Source: Anoplopoma fimbria (Eukaryota > Chordata > Actinopteri > Perciformes > Anoplopomatidae). Taken from it: DNA of 64,000 bases. Every line of letters begins with the position of its first letter. Position 1 is the first letter of the stretch. Location: assembly GCF_027596085.1 (NCBI RefSeq), contig NW_026553742.1, positions 1 to 64,000 on the forward strand, written 5' to 3'. The notes under the pieces were generated by a model, which searched no databases, was not told where the DNA came from, and saw only the letters and a list, made by a program, of their open reading frames with translations. A program made the position numbers and the translations under genes. Below, piece after piece: positions 1 to 12,341 of this stretch.

Positions 1-59
1 CCACATCACGCACTGCAAGCTCATCCTTCCATGGAACTGGGATTTCACTATTTCAGTTT

Positions 60-3000
60 CCTACATCAGAGAAGCCTAGGTTGCACCAAGAATGTCTGAA
101 AATCAACTCAAAGAAATCAGGAGAAAGCAGCATAGTAGGACCCATCCTGCCTCATTCGTATACATCTGTACCACCTGTGGGCCGGAATCTTGTTACCCAA
201 CCTCCAGTTAAAGTTGTGCAGCCAGTGGTGAGAGGTTCATTTGATGCAGAGAGACAGCATGAGGAGGCATGGATGAAGGCAGTAAATGACATCCTCTATG
301 TCAATTCTGATTTAGAAAGTGGCACTCCAACAATGTGGTCTTCATTCCATGCTGCTCGATCTGATGTTGTTGGACAGCCGGAAAAAAGCATTGAGGCCCT
401 CCTGCCACTTTTTCATGACAAAGCAGCAACCCCAGAAATGATTCACCATGGAATGAACCTGGTGAAGAAAAACACTGAGCACCTCAACCCACAACAAGTC
501 CCTGTGATGGTAGTGGACCAACCCCTGTATGACCTTGCAAAAAAAATGCAGTGGACCTTTCCCTGACATCTTCGGAGAAGACAAGTCTGTGGTGATGTTA
601 GGTGGGCTCACATTGAAATGGCTTTGTGGAGTACCATGGGAGATCTTCTGCGTGGATCAGGATGGCCTGAAGCCCTGAAAGAAGCTGGGCTAGTGAAGAT
701 TCAGTGGCAGCAGCCACATCATTTCTGAAGGCATCCAATGTAATGAGAACAAGATATGCCCATCAAGTTACTGTTGTGGTACTCCACAGCCTTCTACAGC
801 GAGCCTATGAGGACAGTGGAACTGAGATGGTCCTTGAGGACTGGGTTGAGAGAGTTGCCCATGAGAGCCCAACATTCTCCTTCTGGCTGCTTGTGTACAA
901 GTACCAACAGAGTATCTTCATGTTCATACGAGCATATCAACGGAAGATGAACTCATGGTCACAACCCTGCAGAAGCTTGTTCCTCTGTTCTTTGCTCTCG
1001 ACCATCATAACTATGCCCGGTGGCTTCCAGTCTTTATAAAGGACATGGACTGTCTCCCAGATAGTATCCGGGCAGAGTTCGAAAGGGACATTGGACGGTA
1101 ACCGCAGCAATCGACGCTTTTCAGCTATGCCGATTGACCAAGCACACGAGCAAGCGTGTGGGTGGCATAATTGGCCTCACAGAGAACCCGGACATGTTGG
1201 AACGCTGGATTGTGACAGGCCCGGAAATCAGCCGTGTCCTGGAAGAGTTTACCACTGTAAATGACAGTGATGACTCCGAATGGCGTCCTCATCACGAGGA
1301 AGGATCAGCATCACAGCAGCGTTTTCAACGTCACACCAAAGACCTGATGGAGCTGTTGCTCAGCAATGGGAATCCCTTTGAGGAGAGCAGTAAAGACCTG
1401 GTTACTTTAGATAACAAGGTGTGCGAGTCTGCAGCCGCTGCAGCATCGGTCCTTAAAGTTGAGTCAATGGGACAAGAGCAGTACAACAACTTCAAAAAGA
1501 ATGTGCTGGACTCACATGACACACCACTGACAGCTCCGATCAAGCGAAACAACTTGATGTTGTTCCATGAGAAGAAAACACGCAAGAAGACAGCAGCTAA
1601 ACTGAGGATGCAGCACTTCAAACGTCATGCAGAGCTTTATGGGAAAGCTTTCATTGTGCTGGAAAGCCGGAGTGGGAATTTGGAAGATTTTTTTCTGCCA
1701 CGAGTCTTCTCCATACCCACCTGCATTGTCATGCGAAGGATCCCTCAACTCCTGTACGAAATCAGATTTGTTGTTTTACATCCTGGGGAATCCTAAGAGT
1801 GGAGGAATATCTGACAGTGAGGAGATAGTTGCACCAGATCTTTATGATTTCATTGTCATTGATGGTGGAGCACTTATCCATTCACTGCCTGGCACGACTG
1901 TCCAAGGGAAGACCTTTGAGTCCTACTTCGACAAGGTGTTCTGCCCAAGAGTTCAACGTGACCTGAAAAGATCAACACGAGTGGACATCGTCTGGGACCA
2001 GTATCGTGCTTTGACAATCAAAGGAGGAACAAGAGAAAAGCGAGGATCAGGCACCCGACAACGCATCTCTGGCACTGCCAAAGTCCCAAGAGATTGGCAG
2101 GCATTTCTGGCAAATGAGGATAATAAGACAGAACTGTTTTCATTCCTGTCAACTGCGCTTGTAACAAATGGACAGTTCCCAGATGACAAAGATGTCTACA
2201 TAACAGCAGATGATTGCGTCCACCATGTTGGAAACAGTCCTCCAATGGATCGCTGCAACCACGAGGAAGCTGACACTCGTGTCCTAGTGCATCTTCTCCA
2301 TGCCCTCCAAACAGCATCAGTTGGGATGGTCTATACTGGAGACACAGATGTTGTCGTAATCCTGCTGAGTAATTTCCATCATATCAAGGCTTTGAATGCA
2401 ACTGCAGAAATCTGGATCTGCTTCAAAACTGGAAAGACATCAAGAATGATCTCCCTGAACACTCTCGCCACAAAACTGGGCACAGAAACATGTAAAGCCA
2501 TGGCTCTCTTCCACGCATTCACGGGATCAGACAGCACATCTTCTTTCAAGTTCAGGGGTAAGCGATCCTGCTGCAAATTGATGCACGAAGTTCCACACTT
2601 GACAGAGGAGTTCGCAACCATCATTGAGACTCCATTCCAAACCTCTCCAAGGCTGAAAGAAGTTGCAGTAAACTGTGTCTGTAGGCTGTACTCCAGTGAA
2701 TCAAATGAGGAAAATGATGTTGATCTTCTTCGAATGAGGCTATTCTCACAGAAGACGAGGGATGTTGAAAGAATCCCCCAACAATGGATGCTTTGGATCT
2801 ACATCTCCAAAGGAGTGTCTTCCAAGCAAGCATCTGGACAACAGCCCACATGTAAGTATGCACCTGTATGGATTTGAGTACTATATAATCACAAAAAAAC
2901 CATGCATTTATGTATTCATTCATTTAGGTCTATAATGCCTGACAACAACCCCACTGACCATGGGTGGAAAGAAGAGGACAGCAAACTTCTTCCCATTTGG

Positions 3001-3156
3001 ACTACGCTACCACTTGCCAAAGACGTATTCCAACTAGATGTGAAGTGTGGTTGTACAAGTACTTGTACAAGTCGACCTGCCAGTTCTCGGTGCAAGTGCA
3101 TGAAGGCGAAGTTAAAGTGCACACGTCTGTGCAAGTGCACATGTCAGAACTTCTAA
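60..3156 (+). pseudogene. Decayed PIN/FEN-like + CXC-domain protein of a multicopy metazoan family
   Basis: Segments in three forward frames join into one protein: 81-566, about 570-1095, 1134-1690, 1690-2785 and a last exon at 2928-3156. Visible marks are VIDGGALIHSLPG near 1855, VDIVWDQYRALTIKGGTREKRG near 1980, HEEADTR near 2260, TGDTDVVVI near 2335 and a cysteine-rich end (CGCTSTC, SSRCKCMKAKLKC). The spaced acidic residues (EEAD and DTD) resemble the XPG-I core of PIN/FEN-fold nucleases. The cysteine pattern resembles a CXC (tesmin/TSO1) motif. The family is known as high-copy uncharacterised genes in fish and marine invertebrates; a transposon link is inference. At least seven frame changes are needed (near 557, 607, 687, 945, 1098, 1145, 1690 and 2780), so it is broken. 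The 5' end before 81 is uncertain and may extend left of the window. Confidence 0.75.
2852..2927 (+). other. Retained last intron of the CXC-domain pseudogene
   Basis: A donor (ACAT|GTAAGT at 2851/2852) and acceptor (TTTAG at 2923-2927) bound 76 bases that start with a stop-containing frame. Splicing joins AT to G in phase and links the recombined reading frame to the CXC exon 2928-3156, which ends at TAA 3154-3156. A kept intron argues against a processed retrocopy. Confidence 0.7.
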
Positions 3157-3365
3157 GACTGACATAGAATAAATCAAAGAAGTAAATTATAGTTATCATT
3201 GTAGAGTGAAGTTCTCAGAATAAATGTTAGCCCTATGGTCCTCTGTTCATTTTTTGAATGCCAGAAAAACTATTGTTTATCTTCTTATTGTTATTGATTT
3301 ACTTTCTTCCAGATATAAAGTTCTTTTGTGAAAATTTCTTGTGAATAAAATGATGGCTTGTTGGC

Positions 3366-3424
<59 letters not shown>
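3366..3424. repeat. (TTGA)n microsatellite
   Basis: About fourteen tandem GATT/TTGA tetramers without interruption, then two diverged units (GACTGACTG). Simple sequence repeat. Confidence 0.97.
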
Positions 3425-3425
<1 letters not shown>

Positions 3426-4040
3426 CTGACTGAAAAAAGTTGAGACACCTGATCCTAAATCAATACATAGAAAGTTCATGGCTGTTACTACATTTTGCGG
3501 CGCCTCCTAGGGCATAGAATAGAAGAGTGAGGAGCATTTCAATTTCAGTTTAATCACCACACAGTCTTGACTTGTGAAATAACATTAAAAAGTAAAATTC
3601 CTTAGCAACTGTGAGGATATTTTCAGACTTTATCTTTAAAAAAGCATAATTTCGCTTGTGTCCATGTAATATTTTGGGCTAAAAGTGTATTTATTTTTAT
3701 CTGGTCACCAAATGCTTAGCATACCAGTTTCTCCTTTTAATTCTGAATCCATACATACCTCATTTGTTAAATTTGGTTAATCTAATCAAAAGTTGTAGCA
3801 GTTTACATATTTTGCGGCGCCCCCTAGAGGCCATTTTTTATCTGTGTGTTTGACACTCGGACTCAAATTTTTCTATAGACCCTAAACTTCAACTTAGAAG
3901 TGAAAACCTAACTTTAACACCAATTTGAAATGACTGAGAAAAATTACACATGCATCCGACCCCACTAGTAGTTTTTCTGCACACACACATATAATACAGA
4001 CTATCTTCAGTTTCATAAACCTTGTATCATGTTTTATCAG

Positions 4041-4121
4041 ATGGCCGAAACACAGACACCTCCACAGCAAAGACACTTCTGGATGATGGATGAGGCAGCT
4101 TTTCACCCTCCATCTGAACAG
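4041..4121 (+). other. Possible isolated exon, unknown product
   Basis: An 81-base open stretch (27 codons beginning MAETQTPPQQ) lies between a good acceptor (TTTTATCAG) and a good donor (CAG|GTACAT). The acceptor and 25 bases before it are repeated beyond the L1 at 13526-13566. I do not recognise the peptide. It may be a fragment of a gene cut by the L1, or chance. Confidence 0.2.
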
Positions 4122-4137
4122 GTACATGTATTTTCCT

Positions 4138-4149
4138 CGCATCAAACTT
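4138..4149. repeat. L1 target-site duplication, 3' copy
   Basis: CGCATCAAACTT, identical to 13332-13343. It borders the A-rich 3' end of the minus-strand L1 (seen as T-rich on the plus strand just after 4149). Confidence 0.85.
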
Positions 4150-4200
4150 TTTTGTATATATATTTTTTATTTTACATAATGAACAACAAAGATAACAAAC

Positions 4201-4328
4201 AGGAACAGCAACAAAAACAACAACAACAACAGCAAGAATAACAAAAACAAAAAACAAAACATGAATGAAAGTTCATGAATACATTCATGAGTCACCCCAA
4301 CACACACACACACACACACACACACACA
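4201..4328. repeat. CAA-rich and (CA)n simple repeats in the L1 3' UTR
   Basis: A CAA/CAG-rich tract at 4201-4242 is followed by a perfect CA run at 4299-4328. Both lie in the 3' UTR of the minus-strand L1. Confidence 0.9.
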
Positions 4329-4468
4329 TTTTTCCCCCTCTTTCTTTCTTTGGAGTAATATGACAGGTACCACCAAAGAACCAATAACAACAACAATAAT
4401 AGTGAATAACTAAATAAAAATTCAATAAACAAGAGTGAACAAAATGGCTCATCATTGTCAGTGTTGTA

Positions 4469-7400
4469 TCAGGATATATCCTCATCAATTTGATTTTCTT
4501 TCAAGAGTGACATGATTTGACTCAGAGAATCTGTGTGGTCACTGCCCAAATCTTGCAAGACAGAAGCTGCTTGTTCCATAGAAACAAGTTCCAGAAAGTC
4601 CTTCTGCCAGTTAACTATATCAAAACAATTTGGTTTCTTCACTTTCCAGTTCATAAGGATTAACCGTTTAGCTGAAAGGAAGGCTAGGTCTAATAAATAT
4701 TGAATTTTTTTTGTGGTTGCTCCCTCTATTTGTTTTCCTAGAAGACCCACTGCTGGTTCTAAAGGAAAGTTGATTTTAAATAATTTACATAGATAATCTC
4801 TGATTTTTAACCAAAATGTCTGTGTTTCTGGGCAGTGCCACAGTAAGTGGATAAGAGTTCCATTCATTCCACACCCATGCCAACATTTATCTGTAACACC
4901 ATTATTCATTTTCTTAAGTTTATGTGGAGTGATATAGGATCTGAACAGAATCTTAATTTGTATGATTTTATACCTGACACATTTTGAAAGATTATTTGAG
5001 CGGCTCAAGATAGTTTCCCATTGTTCTGATGTTAAATTTATGCCCAAATCTTTCTCCCATTGTGCTTTTATAACTTTAGAAGAGATGCAAGAAGAAGTAC
5101 AACATAACAGTTTATAGATTTTAGATACCTTTCCACTGCCAGAGACTGCATCCCTGAACTTAATATCAAAAGAATCATTATCTGCTAACATGATATTTGC
5201 AAAGCTTTGCATGATGGACTTAATTTGAAGGTACTGGAATGTATCCGAGTTATTCAAACCAAATTTCTTCTTGAGTTCATTGAAGGAGAGCATTTCTCCG
5301 TTGCTTCCCAGGATATGACCTAGGTTGGTGATGTTTTTTCTTGCCATGATTCATTACTAATAGGTTTCCCACCGGCCTTTAGTGCTAGGTTGTTCCATAT
5401 GGGGCATGAAGGTAAAACTAAACCATTCATTTTGAGTTGTTTGTGTATTTCATTGACAATTCTACACGAGAATGAAATTATGGGATTTTTTATGATTTTA
5501 TTACATTTGGTGTGATACCAGAGTGAGGCTAAGGAGACATTCTTATAATTCACCTCGACAAGTTTCTGCTCCAGCCATCTCCAGCTACCCATAGCTGCCT
5601 GCTCCTTCTCATACGCCCAGGATAGGGGATAAATACCATTGTACGCCAAATAATAAGTATGAATGTCTGGTATCCCTAGTCCACCCTTTTTCCTGTGGAT
5701 AGATAATTTTTTCAGACTTATTCTAGGTTTTTTACCTTTCCATAAAAATAAAGAAAATAGTGTGTTAATTTCTCTGAACCATCTCTGGGGGACTTCTAAT
5801 GGGATGGCGGTAAACAGAGAAGCTAATCGTGGGAGCACATTCATTTTGAGCACTTCTGCCCTCCCCCATAGTGATAAAGGTAGGTTTGTCCATCTGTTCA
5901 AATCGTCCCTCACAGTTTTCAATAATTTGGGGCCATTTAACTCAAAAATGTTATCAATCGGGGATGTAATATTAACACCAAGATATCGCATACCATCGGT
6001 TTTCCAAACAATAGGTGTTGAACTCAAATGACCTGAGTGTGTGAGACGATTCAGGGCGATGGCCTCGCTCTTTAACCAGTTGATCTTGTAACCACTAAAC
6101 ACACCAAAATCACTGATTAGTTTAAGCAGATGGGGCACAGAAAGAGCAGGTCTAGACAATGTCAATAAAATGTCATCCGCGTAGAGATTAGCTTTAAAGT
6201 CATAATTAAAAAGTTTGATACCTGTTATACTCTGATTTTCCCTGATAGCACAGGCAAGAGGCTCAAGTGCTAGAGTGAAGATAACTGGGGAGGCTGGGCA
6301 GCCTTGTCTGGTGGATCTAAAAAGGTGAAAAGGGGGTGAGATTAAACCATTGGTTTTGACACATGCGACCGGATTGTGGTAGAGGGCCTTAATCCATTGT
6401 ATGCATACTGGTCCAAAGCCATACTTAGTCAGAATATGGAACAGATAAGACCACTCTATCCGGTCGAATGCTTTCTCAGCATCAAGAGAAATTGCAACTG
6501 CAGGATGTTGAAGAGATGCAGCCTCTGACATTACATGGAACAGTCTTCGCATATTATGGGCAGAATAACGACCAGCAATAAAACCAACTTGGTCCAGATG
6601 GATTAATGATGAGATGACTTTCTCCAGACGCATTGCAAGAGTTTTAGCGAAGATTTTATAATCGTTATTTAACAAACTTAGGGGGCGGAAATTGTCCATT
6701 TTCGTGTGATCTTTGCCCGGCTTTGGCAATAGCGAGATAACAGCCATATTCATACTTTGGGGCATGGATTGAGTTGCAATAATATCCCTGTACAACAAGG
6801 TCAAGAATGGAGATAATACTTCCTGAAAACACTTATAGAAATCAACACTAAACCCATCTTGACCTGGAGCTTTACCAGCAGCAAGAGCTTTAATGGCTGC
6901 CTTAACCTCCAGTTCCTGGACATGTTTGTCCAGATATGTCCTATCGTCCTCTTTCAACTGGGGGAGAGGTGCACTTCTAAGAAAGTCATCAATCGTATCA
7001 GGATTAAATCTACATTCTGATTCATACAACTTTGAGTAATATTCTTGGAATGCCTGGTTTATTTCTTTCTGCTCACATACTAAAGATCCATTCTGGTCAT
7101 CTATAGCCGTTATGGATGAGTTACTCTCAATTTGTTTTAATCTTAGTGCGAGCATTCTGCCAGCTTTGTCGCCTGTTTCAAAATGTTTCCTCTTCAGTTT
7201 ATATAATGCAGTAGAGGTTTCTTCATGTATAATTGACTGTAGCTCTGTTCTCGTGAGTAACACCATTGTTTTTAATTTCTGATCATTAGGATCTCTCATA
7301 TGCTGCATTTCCAGGTTCTTTAGCTCTAACATCAATTCATTTTTTCTTTGACTTCTTTCTCTGTGTTTTGCAGAGTTATAACTAATACACCAACCTCTAC

Positions 7401-8285
7401 ATGTGGCTTTAATAGCCTCCCAAACTGTCTGAACAGATTCAACAGAGTTCATATTCATCTCAAAAAAATCAGATATTCTTACATTAATCATAGCAACGAA
7501 TTTCTTGTCCCATAGAAGCATGTTATTAAACTTCCATTGTTTTGTTTTATGCACATTAAAGCAAGGTGAAAATGTAACAGAGATGGGAGCATGATCTGAG
7601 ATTAAGATGGTGTGAATCTCTGAATTTATCACATTTTCTGTTATTGAGTTTGACAGGAGCAGGTAATCTATTCTAGAGTACGAATTATGTACTTTAGAAT
7701 AAAACGTATATTCACGAGAGAGTGGGTTTACACATCGCCAAACATCAGTTACCCCCAACAGCCTTTGAAGCTCATCTAAAGCAGTGGAGAGGGCAGCATC
7801 TGTCGGTAGGGGGCGACTTGAACGATCTAACAGTGGATTATTTACCAGATTCATATCCCCACCAAGTAGAATAGGATCCCCCACAAACTTTGATGCAAGA
7901 AGAGCTAACTTTGAAAGGAACTCAACTTGCCCAGAATTAGGGGCATAGATGTTTATGAGTGTAATTTTTTTGTGTTGAAGAATACCAGATACTATGATAT
8001 ACCTGCCACTGTTATCCACAATCACATCAGTATGATGAAAAGATATTTTTTTGATATCAGAATACTTGTGCCTCTTGATGCTCCATTCCCTGGCGCAGAG
8101 AATACCTGGCCAACCCATCTTTGCCTTAATTTTAACGATTCATTTTCATTCAAATGGGTCTCCTGTAGCATAGCTACATCGCATGAGAGAGACTTCAGAT
8201 GTGAAATTATTTTATAACGTTTAACTTTATTAGAGACTCCATTAATATTCCAACTGACAACCCTTATGGCATTAGAACTTGACAT
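4469..8285 (-). CDS. L1 ORF2: endonuclease and reverse transcriptase
   Basis: Makes the endonuclease nick and reverse-transcribes the L1 RNA at the target. The N-terminus begins MSSSNAIRVVSWNINGV, an APE-type endonuclease start, with QETHL and ISDHAPISVTF further on. The reverse transcriptase has FRPLSLLNNDYKI, LDAEKAFDRIEW, RQGCPASP and the YADD catalytic box near 6180. The end holds a CCHC-like knuckle (CWHGCGMNGTLIHLLWHC). Two frameshifts interrupt about 1,270 residues. One lies in a seven-T run at 8046-8052 inside the endonuclease. The other lies in a six-T run near 5333-5338, before the C-terminal part. Each is repaired by one extra base. The start at 8285 fits the usual L1 ORF2 beginning. 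Confidence 0.93.
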
Positions 8286-8518
8286 ATGAATTTATAATCC
8301 CAGTATTTAAGAGCATCTTACATATGATTTCTAAACCCCACTCTGCCACTCCAGGGAAATTACAGGGGATGACGAACATACACACACATACACACTCACA
8401 CACACGCACGCACACACAATAGCCAGTAGGCAAAAAACTAAACAAAAAAAACAAGAGAAAGAACAATGTCCCTCCTCTATCCATGATCCAACGGGAGCAG
8501 GCTGCAGGTCACATGAGG

Positions 8519-8526
8519 CGTCCAAC
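8519..8526. repeat. hAT target-site duplication, left
   Basis: CGTCCAAC directly before the left terminal inverted repeat; identical to 12202-12209. Confidence 0.93.
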
Positions 8527-11500
8527 CAGGCCCGGATTAAGCAGTCACAGGACCCTGGGCACAAATGTTGGATGCCCCCCCCCCGAAAAAAAACCCAGTG
8601 CTGTGGCAGGTGTTTTTTATTATTAATGATTAGGCCTATTGTAGCCTATGTCACAACAGAACAGAAATGTTTCTATTGCATATTATCAACAAAGCATTAT
8701 ATGCTAAAACAAGACAAAGAAACATTTAACAAAGCTAAATGATATGCTAAAACCATCACCATCAAAATGAAATACTTTAATTATTTGTTTATTCGATTTG
8801 TTTATTCAGTTTATACTAGCCTAGCCCTATCAACTTATGAATTGCTGAATGAACATATGAACATAGAGTTTTTTAATGTGACTGGCATCATCCCTTGGTC
8901 TCCTTTCTTCACTCAGGATCCCCTATCACGGTCTGGTTGTCTGTCTTTCTGATTTCCCCACTTCTGTCCTCTCTTTCATCTTGATCCTTAAACTAGTACT
9001 CCTCTCCGCCAGGGTATGTCTATATAATGAATGGCAATACATTACACGTAGAAGTTAGTAAACAGAAGTAAGTCTGAATACAAATATGTAACATTAAATG
9101 AGAAATAATATATATATGTTTATGTCTCCCTCCCAGACGCACCTGTTAGAAAAACTTCTTACGGGCTCTCCTATTAGCAAAGTCAGTGATAACTTCATCG
9201 AATTCCAGGCTCCTGAGTAGCTCCGTCTCGATGGCCATGAGTGACAGCGCGCTGAGGCGCTGTTGCGTCTGTGTTGTTCTAAGCTCATTTTTAATTCTGG
9301 CCAGATGTGAAAATGATCGTTCCCCTTCACAATTTGTCACAGGCAGGGTCAAAAATACGGAGAGCTATAAAAACGCTTGGGAAAGTTGATTGCAGACCAT
9401 GTTTTAAGATCATCTTCAAAAGCTTTTGAGGAGACTTATCCTGTTCGTTTTGTATGAAGCTTCTGAACTGGATTATTTCATTGGCCAAGTCGACATCTAA
9501 ATTAGATGGGTATGACATGCAGAGCACTTCTGCCTGTTCACGGATACTGGTCAAATTGTCAGTTTCCATAAAGAGCACCTTAAATTTGTCCAAAACATCC
9601 CGATATGCGTCCATTCTGTGCCCCAGGCAGCTAACCAGTTTGTCAATTATGACATTGAATGTTGCTACCTGATATTGCTCTTGGCCTGTCAGTGTTATTT
9701 CGTGTCGTGTGCTTTCGTCAGAAAAAACTTTGCGCTTTTTGCTACGATGCAGTTCATCTCTATATGACTGGCACACATCGGGAATGGTCTTTGCAGAGTT
9801 TTCAAATTGGTGAAATTGGTCGCGAAGTGACATAACCCATGATCGTAAAGAGTCCAGAAGGCGTATAGCTGTCATCAGATCTATGTCAACCCTTTGCAAT
9901 GACTCACTTGTGACTTTGAATCTGCTTAAAATACAGTTCCAAAACTGCGCCATGAATGCCATGTCAAGACTGCCTAACTTCGACCACAAAGCAGCTGCCT
10001 CATCCCGTGTTTTACGATTCTCACCCATGTCATCTGACATACACTTAAGTATGGCCCTAATCTGTGCATAATTTCCACAAAGTGCCTTGGATGAATCTGC
10101 ACGAGCACTCCATCGAGTGGATGAAAGTGATTTCAGCGTCGAGTCAACCTTAATGTCCGCGTTCTTGAAAAAACGGGCCCATCTATGTGTGGAAGCTGCG
10201 CAAAATGCGTACAGGGACTGTAATAGATCAAAAAAACTACTTGCAACTGGGCAGCAGTCTTCTACAGTATTTGTGCCCACCAAATTGAGTGAGTGTGCTG
10301 CACATGGTATGTAATGGATTAAAGGATTTTTGTTTTTTAAATGAGCTTGCAGCCCATTATAACGCCCGACATGTTACTGGCATTATCGTAGGCCTGACCT
10401 CGACAATTAGCGAGGTCTACGTTTAGACTATCAACCATAGCTAGTACAGTGTCAGCCAGACTTTCCCTGTGTGACTCTCAATTGGCTCAAAGCCAAGGAA
10501 TCGTTCGACTACGCTGCCCTCTTTACTGACAAACCTAAAGACGAAGGTCAGCTGGTCAGTGTGTGAGAGATCAGGAGTAGAATCCACAATCAAAGAGAAA
10601 TACTTTGCCTCTCGTATCTCTGCAGCTATAGTGGCTTTGAGTTTTTCGCCCATTTGCTGAATTAAGTCCTCGCACGTAGTGGAGGACAGGTAAGACACAA
10701 TGCCCCTACCCCTCTGCCCATATTTGCTAATATGCTCAGCTAAAAATGGATCAAATTTAGAGATGACCTCCAACATGCCTAAGAAATTGCCATTGTGTGG
10801 CGAGCCAAGTAACTCGTTATCCCCCCGAAAGGCTAGTCCACGTTCAGAGAGGAACTGGATCACTGCAATCACCCGTTTCAAAACCTCTCGCCAATATCGT
10901 TTCTCACCCTCTAGCTGCTGCACCAGTTCTGCATTTATGGCCCCCTTGCCACCAGTGACAGAGCGGTGATGGAACGTTAACATGCATTCTGAATGCTGGC
11001 AGCTCTTTTCATGGTCAAGAAGACGTTCAGGGTGTTTCCAATCCGAGAAACCAGAAACTAATTGGTTCTTTTTCAGAGAAAATAGCATGCATGGAAAGCA
11101 GAATACATTTCCAGTGGAAGGCGAGTACACTAACCACTCTCTTGTAACTTTCTCGCCATTGTGGAGAGCACACTCAAAGATGTCATTCGTGAGCGAGCGA
11201 ACCCTACCTCCCAAGCCCCCATCGCGGACTGATGCGGGATACTTTTTCCCACGATTCTGGAACGCTGCAAGCCCCCTGTCAATCAGAACGCCGCGAGCTT
11301 CCTCTGTTATCGTCCCCCATATAGCCGGATCAGTTTCTGTGTACATCCATGTTTTAGGCTGAGGCTGAGAGCAGTTATCGTCAGAAGAGGGGAGCGAGCT
11401 GCAGATAGGCTCCTCAGGTGGTGGCGGCGGTGGAGTGCTGCAGTTAAAGTCCATTCTGGCCTCTTGGCTAACGGTTTGGTCTTGTAGTCTGACATCTTGC

Positions 11501-12201
11501 TCAACCACCACAGAAGTATTCTGTCGTGTAAAAAAGGTGTTTATTGATGGCAGGCTCCTTAGCATTGACGCATTCTTTTCTTCTTTTTCTCTTTTCTTTT
11601 CGTTTGCTCCATCCACTTCTTTCACTCATGTTTGCACTAAGTTTGTTAAGTTTTGCCGTTAATGTTAGCAACGTGAGAGAGAAAAGGGGTGGGGGCATGT
11701 AACTATGTTGCACCAGCGGAACAGTAGTAAATACGTTGCGGAGATTTGGCGGGAGTAAGTTCATACCATACCCATTGATAAAATGTCAGTGCAACCGTAT
11801 TAAATTCCCCCCTAAACAAACACCATCTGACACACAACATGAATGTAAAGTGAAGGCGCAGAGATCTTTACTTATGATGTACAATATACATTAATATGTG
11901 TTAATGAAAACACCAATGAACACAGTATTTCATCGATCAAACTGATTTTTAGAGAAACAGTGTAGTTTACAGCCTGTACAGTACATTCCGCTACACTCAA
12001 ACAGGGGATACTTGGTAAACGTTTCTAATTGAAACCGAGGCAACCGGCGTGCGCTGATATTGACTCATTCGCAACTTAAAGGGGCCCGCCGAAAAAAAAA
12101 AAAAAAATAAATAAAAAAAAAAATTGGACGAGTCTTGGGCCCTCTGGCTGGGCGGGGCCCTGGGCACGTGCCCATAAAACCCATTGGTTAATCCGGCCCT
12201 G
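8527..12201 (-). mobile_element. Autonomous-type hAT transposon nested in the L1
   Basis: The ends are inverted repeats: CAGGCCCGGATTAA at 8527 and TTAATCCGGCCCTG ending at 12201 (one mismatch). Flanking 8-base duplications CGTCCAAC (8519-8526 and 12202-12209) are the hAT hallmark. The 3,675-base element holds one transposase gene on the minus strand. It lies in the L1 ORF1-ORF2 spacer, so it came after the L1. A homopolymer-rich subterminal zone (C10 and A8 on the left, A15 on the right) lies inside both ends. Confidence 0.95.
9146..11629 (-). CDS. hAT transposase, ZMYM1-like (frameshifted)
   Basis: Cuts and joins the transposon ends. Order from the N-terminus: a basic leader, a TTF-type zinc-finger region (FCFPCMLFSLKK, LDHEKSCQHSEC), an RNase H-like core (YFSLIVDSTPDLSHTDQL, and a typical hAT NxSGxYNGLQ stretch after frame repair near 10372), and a C-terminal dimerisation part (NCEGERSFSHLARIKNELR) ending at 9146. 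The architecture matches the DUF4371/ZMYM1-like hAT family. Three frame breaks (near 10472, 10372 and 9347) are each healed by one extra base in a run of A, G or T. A fourth is likely near 11590, where a basic MSERSGWSKRKEKR leader and the downstream frame meet. The start at 11629 is my choice because of that leader; 11625 in the other frame is the alternative. Confidence 0.88.
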
Positions 12202-12209
12202 CGTCCAAC
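12202..12209. repeat. hAT target-site duplication, right
   Basis: CGTCCAAC directly after the right terminal inverted repeat; identical to 8519-8526. Confidence 0.93.
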
Positions 12210-12341
12210 AGTCAGAAATTAGTGTCAAATTGTTCAACCTTTAAACTTAAATTACCCCTTTTCCTTTCCAAGAGGAAGAGGGAGAGACAAAAGTCAGCGT
12301 CATGAATATATTGAACTCATAATCATAGCTACCTTATATCT

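Larger units (their letters stand above)
3157..4137. other. Gene-free stretch with two copies of a TTTTGCGGCGCC motif
   Basis: No convincing coding region. It holds a TTGA microsatellite and two copies of a short motif, TTTTGCGGCGCC followed by TCCTAG or CCCTAG, about 320 bases apart near 3492 and 3813. GC-rich islands of this kind in AT-rich DNA suggest remnants of a dispersed repeat. A possible exon near 4041 is listed separately. Confidence 0.5.

Noticed and set aside
5663..6031. 122-codon plus-strand ORF
   Set aside because: Antisense of L1 ORF2.
10982..11362. 126-codon plus-strand ORF
   Set aside because: Antisense of the hAT transposase zinc-finger region.
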